DNA from: Glandiceps talaboti
Lineage: Eukaryota > Hemichordata > Enteropneusta > Spengelidae
DNA: 64,000 bases
NCBI RefSeq assembly: GCF_964340395.1
Contig: NC_135551.1
Coordinates: forward strand, 17,703,003 to 17,767,002
Direction of reading: 5' to 3'
Positions 57,081 through 64,000 of this stretch are shown here, piece after piece; the first letter of the stretch is position 1; each line of letters starts with the position of its first letter. The notes beneath the pieces are model-generated. The model was given only the letters and a program-made list of their open reading frames with translations, was not told the DNA's origin and ran no database searches. A program made the translations under genes and the position numbers.

Positions 57081-57123
57081 GTTGTAACTCGGAGTTTCAC
57101 GCATTGCGCGATCATCAGACAAC
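57081..57123 (-). ncRNA. Hammerhead ribozyme motif (type I) in Penelope 3' tail
   Basis: Minus strand, 5' to 3': stem I strand GUUGU (57123-57119), core CUGAUGA (57118-57112), stem II CGCG/UGCG with loop CAA (57110-57100), core GAA (57098-57096), stem III ACU/AGU with loop CCG (57095-57087), U at the cleavage position (57086), and stem I strand ACAAC (57085-57081), pairing perfectly with GUUGU. PLEs are known to carry hammerheads in their terminal repeats. The first pair of stem II is U-U instead of the usual G-C, so cleavage may be weak. Confidence 0.72.
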
Positions 57124-57291
57124 TGTTGGTTTCTACTCTCTGGGTGTGCTGTTTATATAGAGTGCAGACACTTGGTGTTGTGTGTGTGGAGGTGTTGGTT
57201 GTTATTGTGTGAGTTATTGGGTGCGGACAAGTAAGTGTTGGCGGGTTGTTACATGTTGGGCTTTGATGTTCCGTTAGTTAACGGGTTTAGT

Positions 57292-57890
57292 TTAGGTGAT
57301 AGATGCTCTATTGAAGTTGGACAAATAAAACTTATTCTCGTGTCGGCATTTGGATATCAACTCAGTTCTTTTGTTTAGTGTGGAGTTTTTGTCTGCTTTA
57401 ATAATGGTTAGTTTTTCGGTTAAACACAGGTTGCATCGTTTTGTTTTATTGGTGTATGCTTGGGCTGTCTTGCTGATGGACCAGGATATGGAAAAAGGCT
57501 CGTTGTTTCTTTTCAGTTTCCAAATGTGTTTTGATAGTTCTGTGCTGTTTTCGTGTTTTTCATGTTTGAATGACTGTTTGTGGTTGGCGTATCTCTGTTT
57601 GAAGTTGTTCTCTGTTAGACCGATATATACTTTTGTTTTGTTTTTTCCATGGACGGTGGCTTGGTATACGATGTTTTCCGTTTGGCATTCGCCGTTTAAA
57701 GGGCAGGTGTCTTTCTGTCTGCAATTACATGGTTTTTGACTGGGTTTAGTTTCGCTGTTGGAGATGGTGGCGTTGTGCGCTTTGATTATGGTAGCCATGT
57801 TTGGCATGTAGCTATAACTGACTTTGACATTGTTTCTGTTGAATATTTTGTGTAACTTGGAGTCTGCTAGGAAATGTTTTGCGATTAGGT
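57292..57890 (-). pseudogene. PLE-2 GIY-YIG endonuclease domain with Cys cluster
   Basis: C-terminal domain of the Penelope protein that nicks target DNA. Open frame 57807-57292: the linker CNCRQKDTCPLNGEC (zinc-binding Cys cluster), then the GIY-YIG-type motif IVYQATV...VYIGLTENNFKQRYANH and SFKHEKHENSTELSKHIW, with catalytic-type Arg and His visible. The upstream sequence linking to RT is in a shifted frame. No lesion seen inside the domain itself. Confidence 0.85.
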
Positions 57891-58975
57891 TGAGGAATCG
57901 TTTGCCTACATTGGTTGCTACGTTTTTGCTGTATGGTGGGTTGAACCAGATGGTGTTTCTATTTCTGTTTTTTTTTTCTGTGGCGGGGTGCTGGTGTACA
58001 TGATGTTCTCTTTGTAGCCGCTGGTTTTTAGTGCATTTTGGTACAGTTGGGCTGCCTGGTTGAAGATGTGTTCGTCGGATGATATGTCGGAAATTCTACG
58101 GCCAATGGCTGATGATATATTCTTGAAGATGCTGGGTGGGTGGTTAGACTGCGTGTGTATGTACATGGGGTTGTCGTTGGGTTTTCTGTATGGGTAATAT
58201 TTACCGTTGTTGAGGTTGACCGTTATGTCTAGAAAGTTGACGGTTTTCAGATTGGTGAGTATGGTTATTTTTAACCCCATGGCTTTGAAGGTTTTAGTTA
58301 TGTCTTTTCTGATACTTTCTGATTTACTTCCGGTGATGTTCTTGAAGGCGGCGAGTCCGTCGTCCCTATAGAGACCTATGTTTTCTTTACCGTATTTTTT
58401 GGCTAATTTGTGTAGCATGAATATTCCGACCAGTACGCATATTTCGGCCCCGTCGTTGCTTCCCATTGTTACGTCAAATGACCCATTACCATTCTTTTTT
58501 ACCCATGGTTTCGTTTTATCAAAGAGGAGAGATTTCCGCGCGTGCATGATAATTTGTTTGTCTTCATGCATCATCTGATATGGTGGTGTATTGGCCGGCA
58601 AATTTGAGGGATTCTAATAACAATTTTTCGGTTATGGATGGGTAGAAGTCGCATATGTCGAAGCAGGCGAAAGTGTGTTTGTTTTTGTCCTCTAAGTTCT
58701 TGAACCATTCGATGACTGACATAGAATTTTTCCATTGGTTGACGGCGACTATTGGTCTTATGTTTTGGAGGATGGTGTCAAGTATTTTTTTGCTAACAAT
58801 ACCTATTTCGCTTTTTGCAGGGTCGATCAGTCTGCAAGGTAAACTGTGTTCGAAATTGTCTTTATGGTCTTTTAACGTTATAAAAGCTTCTTTCGTGGCA
58901 AGTATTTCAGTCCTATCATCTAAATTGAGTTTTTGTGCTGTACTTGTTGTGCTATACTTTTTGCTTCTGCATTAA
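57891..58975 (-). pseudogene. PLE-2 reverse transcriptase, frameshifted
   Basis: From 58975 downward: AFITLKDHKDNFEHSLPCRL, CFDICDFYPSIT (motif A), then open frame 58601-57918 with MGSNDGAEICVLVG, the intact catalytic motif YRDDGLAAF (about 58372-58346), FLDITVNLNNGKYYPYRKPN and ISDISSDEHIFNQ. Frames change near 58605 and at the T-run 57967-57975, after which the thumb (FNPPYSKNVAT) continues in another frame. All RT catalytic residues remain recognisable; the coding frame is broken. Confidence 0.87.
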
Positions 58976-59312
58976 AAACTGAAAAATCAGGCGAAAGCGA
59001 TAGCACTACTGCAAAAACAAATTTCGGTTTCAACAGCAAAAGATGACCACCACAAATCGACGAACTTCGACCATTCGAGAATGATATGCTAAAACTCATA
59101 GAAGACATCAAATTCCGTAAAATCAACGACCCGTTCCAAACCACACTTAGAAACGATGTTAGAAAAATAAAAAAACTCCCGCGAAATGATCATCCCAGCC
59201 GATAAAACCAGAAACCTGTACCTCCTTCAAAAAGTTCAATACAACAAACTCCTTAGAGATAATATAACCAAACACTACAAACCCGCCAGCGATAGAGCCT
59301 ACAACAGTATTA
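58976..59312 (+). pseudogene. PLE-2 5' segment (N-terminal region), inverted
   Basis: Plus-strand frame with FGFNSKR, DELRPFENDMLKLIEDIKF, FQTTLRNDVRKIKK, a MIIPADKTRNLYLL block and KHYKPASDRAYNSI, typical of the region just N-terminal of PLE RT. It ends exactly where the minus-strand portion would resume (AEAKSIAQQ). The 5' part of the element is therefore flipped, with its original internal breakpoint now outermost. One stop near 59044 and a frame change near 59180 are present. Confidence 0.8.
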
Positions 59313-59403
59313 ATATATATATATATATATATATTTAAATACCAAATTAGAAATGTAAAATTTTCTAAACGGCTAAAATAAAGTGTTATCTTATCTTATC
59401 TTA

Positions 59404-59484
<81 letters not shown>
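59313..59484. repeat. Two (TA)n tracts
   Basis: (TA)n at 59313-59335 and a longer tract of about 39 units at 59406-59484, separated by AT-rich sequence with CTTATCTTATCTTATC. Confidence 0.93.
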
Positions 59485-59492
<8 letters not shown>

Positions 59493-59919
59493 CAGACATA
59501 GGATAACCACGTTGATGGACGTACGTGCAAAATTCAGCAGACCTTTCTCTGATATCCGAATCACTACTACAAATACGACGTAAACGAAGTAATTGTGAAG
59601 GAGGATCACAATGGAAATAAGTTGTTAAAACTTTTTTGTGTTATCCTCGGCAAAGGTATTCCATGCTGTATTTGTTTGTTTGTGAAAGATGTAGTGTTAT
59701 TTCCGTTTTTGTTTTTTTGTTTCGTGAATATTTTTTGCCAAATAAAATAAAATAAAATAAAATCAATCAGTAGGTTTAGTATAAATAGATGTAGCTATAT
59801 CGATCACCATCAATCCTAAGGGAGATGTCAAGGAAATTAATTGTTAGTTCAGAAATATCATAAGCATACTGAATAGCAGGATTAAAATTATATATGTAAT
59901 TAATAAATTGCATAAGGTC

Positions 59920-59921
<2 letters not shown>

Positions 59922-59950
<29 letters not shown>

Positions 59951-60010
59951 TGTATGTATGTATGTATGTATGTATGTATGTATGTACGTATGTATGTATG
60001 TGTATGTATG
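59922..60010. repeat. (TATG)n microsatellite
   Basis: About 20 ATGT units with one C interruption, followed by a few GTCT units. A short (AAAAT)n tract precedes it at 59741-59763. Confidence 0.95.
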
Positions 60011-60109
60011 AATTGTCTGTCTGTCTATGAACACGATATCTCAAAAACTACGTATATATAGCATTGATTATGATGGAACTTGCTCCACGTCTTCCATATG
60101 ATAATGACA

Positions 60110-60900
60110 AGAAGTGAATTTGGTAAACATCAAATGAAAGTTAATTAGTTATTTGTATGTTTTTAGTGATTAGGCAATATCTTTTAAACGCATACTTCAC
60201 CATAACAAGTCGCATATGCCCAAAAAAGTTTGTTGACTTAGCTTTAAGTGTTTATGAATAATTTGCATAATTAATGAATTAGATAATTAGGTTTTATCTT
60301 AAGAATGCCTACGCCAATTTGAATATAATTTACTACATAAGTTAACCGTAACAAAGCGCACATGTGTTATAAAGTTTGTAGGAATAATTTACATAATTAA
60401 TGACCTTCAGGATTTAGGCTTTATCTTAAGAATGCAAACTTCAATTTTCATATAATTTGGTGCATATGTCAACGATAATAATCTGTCCTTTGAAGTAAGT
60501 TGATATAGCTTTTACTTTTGATGAATAATTTGTGACGATTTACAGCAGTTAAGCTACATCATGAGAATGTACCTCAGTTCAAATTTCATATGAGTTGGCA
60601 CATACATCAACTATAAAAAAAATCACACATATACGATAAAGCCTGTTGGCATAGGTTTTAGTTTAAAGAGCAATTTGCATAATTATGAATTTTTAGTCAT
60701 CAGGCTATTTCATAAGAAGGCAAACTTCATATTTCAGATAATTTAGTACATGTATTTTGATGGTAAAGAAGTGCATGAGTCATTTAAAGGTTGATGTTGT
60801 AACTTATAAGCTATATGGTTATTTTGCATAATCAATGATATTTGTAATAATTAGGCAATATGTTTACTATGCAAGCTTCATATTTCATACACAAATGGAG
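60110..60900 (+). repeat. Degenerate tandem repeat, ~130-150 bp unit
   Basis: The phrase GAATAATTTGCATAATTAATGA recurs in mutated form near 60248, 60388, 60520, 60669 and 60820, each time followed by similar wording (TTAGGCTTTATCTTAAGAAT, then GCAAACTTCA and CATATAATTTGGTACATA). Spacings are 140, 132, 149 and 151 bp. At least five diverged units; no coding potential. Confidence 0.8.
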
Positions 60901-61904
60901 TTTCATATAATTAAATTTCCAATTAATTGGTACATCACATATACTAGCTATAGTTTAGAATTTTGCATTTCAACAATGTGTAACATTTTTTTGACCATGG
61001 TCCGATATTCATTATTTTGGGAAAATTTTTGAAAAAACTTTAAAAAATAAAAAACTTTAACAAAAATTATATTTTGACTTTCAGTTATATATAATCCTTG
61101 ACAAACATTCTGGTTTGCCATACAAAACTACTCCGACTGTTAAAAGCTTTATGAACAAAAATTGATAGTTTGTACTGAACTACTTCATTCTTACATGCCA
61201 GTAAGGAAAACATTTTTTTCTTTGATGGCGTGAACTCTAAATTTTTGAGGAATGAAATCTAGTCTATGGTCGTTATATAAAGGGCAAAAGAATAATACAA
61301 CCTGATGTAAAGAGAATGCCTCCTGTAAGGGAAAAATCAATGATAGGGATCATTTTGTTTCTCAGGCAGAAAGTCAGATGTCCCAGGTTAAGAGTCTTTT
61401 TCTCTACCGATGGAAAAATCCCTCAACCCCCCCCCCGAAAAGCGGACGAAGAAGAATACTTATGACATAGAATAATCTATCATCTGCCAAAATATGTATT
61501 ATGATTTTATATATAATCATTAAAAAAAGCATTCTGGTTTGACCAAAAATAAAAGAACAATCTCAAATAAATGAAAACTTGTTTGAATTACATAATGTTA
61601 ACTTGGAATAAAAGTGTGGATTCCATCGGAAAACTGCACATTAGTTTGTAACTCCGAAAAATATAAAATACTATAGGTAAAATAAAATAATATTTTTGGC
61701 CTGAACGGCTTGCCATATTTTGTTATTTTTTCCTTTAATTACTAGAAAAATAATGTTCACTTCCTTTTTCTTTTTCTTCTCTACTGTAATGTAATATTTT
61801 TTGCGATGGTCTGAGGCCTTAGCATTTGAAATAAAGCATAACGATGCATACAGCCAAATGCGAGACTTCTCCTTGCAAAGCTCACATCGAATATGCTGTT
61901 CAGT
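60901..61904. other. 1 kb without a supported gene
   Basis: AT-rich sequence. An ATATAATC-x-TT...CATTCTGGTTTG phrase appears at 61090 and again at 61510, hinting at a diverged duplication. No gene recognised. Confidence 0.45.
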
Positions 61905-62312
61905 TTTAGAACCAACACTATAAAAGAGACCTCCTCGAGAAAATTCAAAGGAGAGCGAGGATGATACCAGAACTGAGAAAGTTAAGTTAAACAGTGAGAC
62001 TGGAGGCATTTAACATCACTACATTGGAAGAAAGGAGGAGGAGAGGAGACTTATTTCAAGTGTTTTGTTACATCAAGAGATTTGACAAAATTGAACAGGG
62101 AATATTATTCAAACATCACCAAAGCAACAAGACAGGAGGCCACTCACTAAAGCGTGCAAAATCTACAGGCAAACTGAATATAAAGAAATATTTCTTCTCA
62201 CAGCGCGTCACATCTCAATGGAACAATTTTCCAGAGCACATTATTCAAGCCAAAACTGCTGTGGATTTTAAAATTAGACTGGACCAGTATACAGCACATC
62301 TCCAGACTACAG
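61905..62312 (+). pseudogene. LINE reverse-transcriptase C-terminal fragment
   Basis: Typical tail of a non-LTR RT ORF: LLEKIQRRARMIPELRKLS (about 61936), RLEAFNITTLEERRRRGDLF, GGHSLKRAKS, LNIKKYFFSQRVTSQWNNFP and FKIRLDQY. A stop (TAA at 61988-61990) breaks the start; the remainder is open. It is followed directly by a (TG)n tract, as often found at LINE 3' ends. It differs from the 20-23 kb and 38 kb LINEs in motif wording, so it is a third lineage. Confidence 0.8.
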
Positions 62313-62314
<2 letters not shown>

Positions 62315-62376
<62 letters not shown>

Positions 62377-62379
62377 GAG
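62315..62379. repeat. (TG)n microsatellite
   Basis: About 32 GT units with one T interruption, at the 3' end of the LINE fragment. Confidence 0.95.
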
Positions 62380-63489
62380 AAGGGGGAGGAGGTCACCGTA
62401 TAATTTCACATCTAAAAAGCTGTATAGCCTTTGAGAAAATAGTGGGTTCATGAAGAGAGGGCATGAATTTTCTTGATAGTGCGAAGGGTGTTGTGAAAAA
62501 AGATTTTATATCGAAGGCGAAATAACCTAAAATGTTCGAAACATTTTTGCATACCTTTGACATGCATTGATCTCATTCTAACAAAGCTGGCATAACTATC
62601 AGATACTGAATTAAGTACAATTATGCGCATAACTTTATCTCGCGACCTTCACAATAAGGAGGAAATGGCGGCAATATTTATCATAAAATACAGATTTGTT
62701 TTAATGGAGACTTGTGTCAGATGTATGATAGACAGGTTACTTTTTTAAAATATCGATGCAAATTTGATTGTACTGAGGAAAGAAAGATGACATGTATAGG
62801 AATTGTAACCACGTCCCCTGATAACTTGTCAGAGTGTTCTAACCAGCCGAGCCAATGTGCCAACTGGTAGATATTGTGAATTGTCCCTGATTATGATGTG
62901 TACTTCCTTTCCTCGAGATGGTGGTGAGGAGCTAACTCATTTGTTTAAAGCTTTATATGTCACCCTAAGAATTTCAACAGGTCTCCCTGCCTAAAGAGTG
63001 GTCAACTTAGGAATATGTTATTAAAGCAATATGGGTCATAAGATGATGCAAAGGCTTTTAAAATAACGTATGTGTTTCGCGGTACTCAGATAGCATTTCT
63101 CATACTGATCAGCACTGATAGTACCAAGCAACACGCAGAAAAACAAGGCTCTCCTCATATAAAAATAACAAACAAGGTTAATCATCACTAGACTTCTACA
63201 ATTTCGACTATAGATTAGAGTTTGCACTAAACATGATTATATGAATACAGGTTAGATTGATCGGCAGGTGACTACTATCATCGATAAATATTGCAAGACA
63301 TATTCTGATGACAGATAGAATATATATTAAAGCGATATATCCAAGAAAACGCTAACTCGTTTTTGTGATCGCGTGTTTGCAAACATCGTATACATTTTTA
63401 TTAGCGAATATATAGTGTGGATAATAATGTTCTATAAATATCATATTATCTATCTTTTTATTTGAATTGGATGACGTTGGCTGCAAAAG
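62380..63489. other. 1.1 kb without a supported gene
   Basis: AT-rich non-coding sequence upstream of the exon at 63490. No domain or RNA recognised. Confidence 0.45.
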
Positions 63490-63768
63490 TGTCATTGCTA
63501 CACGGTGTGTTTTTCACTGATAGCCCACCCATGATTGTTGACGATGCCCCGTTGACATGTGGTGGTGTCCTGATAGTTCATTTAGGATATTTGCCAAATC
63601 TAGAAGAAGCAAATTCAGAAATTACAATGGAACACAACGACGATGGATCAGTATGGATCCAGTGGTTTTGTAGACAACTATTTTATCGATCACATGGAAA
63701 AACCATGTATCCACACTTTATGTTTGAGGGATTAGAACTGATGGAAATTGAAGTTTACACGTCATATG
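63490..63768 (+). CDS. Probable host exon, phase 1 to phase 1 (93 codons)
   Basis: The acceptor is GGCTGCAAAAG (weak pyrimidine tract) and the donor G|GTAAGTTT. Length is 279 nt, a multiple of three in phase 1, the same class as the trefoil-gene exons at 35.7 and 36.9 kb. It encodes LLHGVFFTDSPPMIVDDAPL...WIQWFCRQLF...HFMFEGLELMEIEVYTSYG. The ending resembles the last strand of discoidin-like domains. It may continue the trefoil gene across a 26-kb intron filled by transposons, or belong to another gene. Confidence 0.5.
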
Positions 63769-63868
63769 GTAAGTTTGACTTTCCGAAAACAAATCATACA
63801 AATAATTGAAATATGATTATCTAGACCTCTCTAACAATAGGTATAGTAATTCCTCGATTCACTCATAA

Positions 63869-64000
<132 letters not shown>

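Larger units (their letters stand above)
57005..59312 (-). mobile_element. Penelope-like retroelement with GIY-YIG endonuclease (PLE-2), 5' segment inverted
   Basis: On - from about 58975: RT, thumb, GIY-YIG endonuclease, then a 3' tail with a hammerhead ribozyme motif. The N-terminal part of the RT protein lies on the opposite strand at 58976-59312. PLEs retain single-ORF RT/GIY-YIG coding, often with partly inverted or tandem insertions. Bounded by (TA)-type microsatellites on both sides; exact ends uncertain. Confidence 0.88.

Noticed and set aside
57350-57739. 129-residue plus-strand frame
   Set aside because: Antisense of the GIY-YIG endonuclease domain.
61671-62009. 112-residue minus-strand frame
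   Set aside because: Antisense of the LINE fragment and AT-rich sequence; no domain.

Overview
This is eukaryotic, animal-type nuclear DNA: AT-rich, with long introns, canonical AG/GT splice signals, dense microsatellites and many decayed mobile elements. Secreted trefoil and leucine-rich-repeat (LRR) exons, Penelope, Crypton, CR1/L2-like LINE and Polinton/Maverick elements together suggest an aquatic invertebrate. I cannot name the species. There are no bacterial operons, tRNAs, rRNAs or CRISPR arrays that I can see.

Host genes (all on +). A trefoil-protein gene has a signal-peptide exon (35432-35504), a P-type trefoil exon (35706-35831) and a third, possibly discoidin-like exon (36872-37177), all joined in phase 1. 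A phase-1 exon at 63490-63768 may belong to the same gene. A second copy of the signal-peptide exon lies at 13815-13887 inside a duplicated block. Two consecutive 72-nt LRR exons lie at 29322-29393 and 29504-29575. A block of about 4 kb occurs at 9884-13895 and 30857-35515, with a partial inverted copy at 1-1925.

Mobile elements, left to right: a three-exon Crypton-type tyrosine recombinase gene (2285-4804, -); a Penelope-like (PLE) reverse transcriptase fragment (5478-6970, +); a CR1/L2-like LINE (20290-22950, -); the right-hand 3 kb of a Polinton (copy A, 23030-26104); a decayed transposase-like gene with an ADNCGGQNKN motif (26105-27408); a LINE (38400-39249 continuing at 55786-56310) split by a full-length Polinton (copy B, 39250-55779); and a PLE with GIY-YIG endonuclease, a hammerhead ribozyme motif and an inverted 5' segment (57005-59312, -).

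The centrepiece is Polinton copy B: 16,530 bp, about 360-bp terminal inverted repeats starting 5'-AG, and a perfect 6-bp target duplication TATGAA at 39244-39249 and 55780-55785. Across the insertion the interrupted LINE reading frame continues without a break. Order inside: C2H2 zinc-finger gene, small NPxxxRMI-repeat protein, protein-primed DNA polymerase B, a minus-strand gene, several virion-like or unknown genes, integrase with chromodomain, coiled-coil/membrane protein, a conserved unknown gene, A32/FtsK-like packaging ATPase, then a right-end cassette of small membrane and Cys-rich proteins. Most long genes carry stops and frameshifts, so the copy is dead. A 1.34-kb pogo/Tigger-like transposon (51292-52630, TA duplication) is nested between the ATPase and the cassette. 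I could not identify a double-jelly-roll major capsid protein or an adenain-type protease. Copy A keeps several cassette genes open that are broken in copy B.
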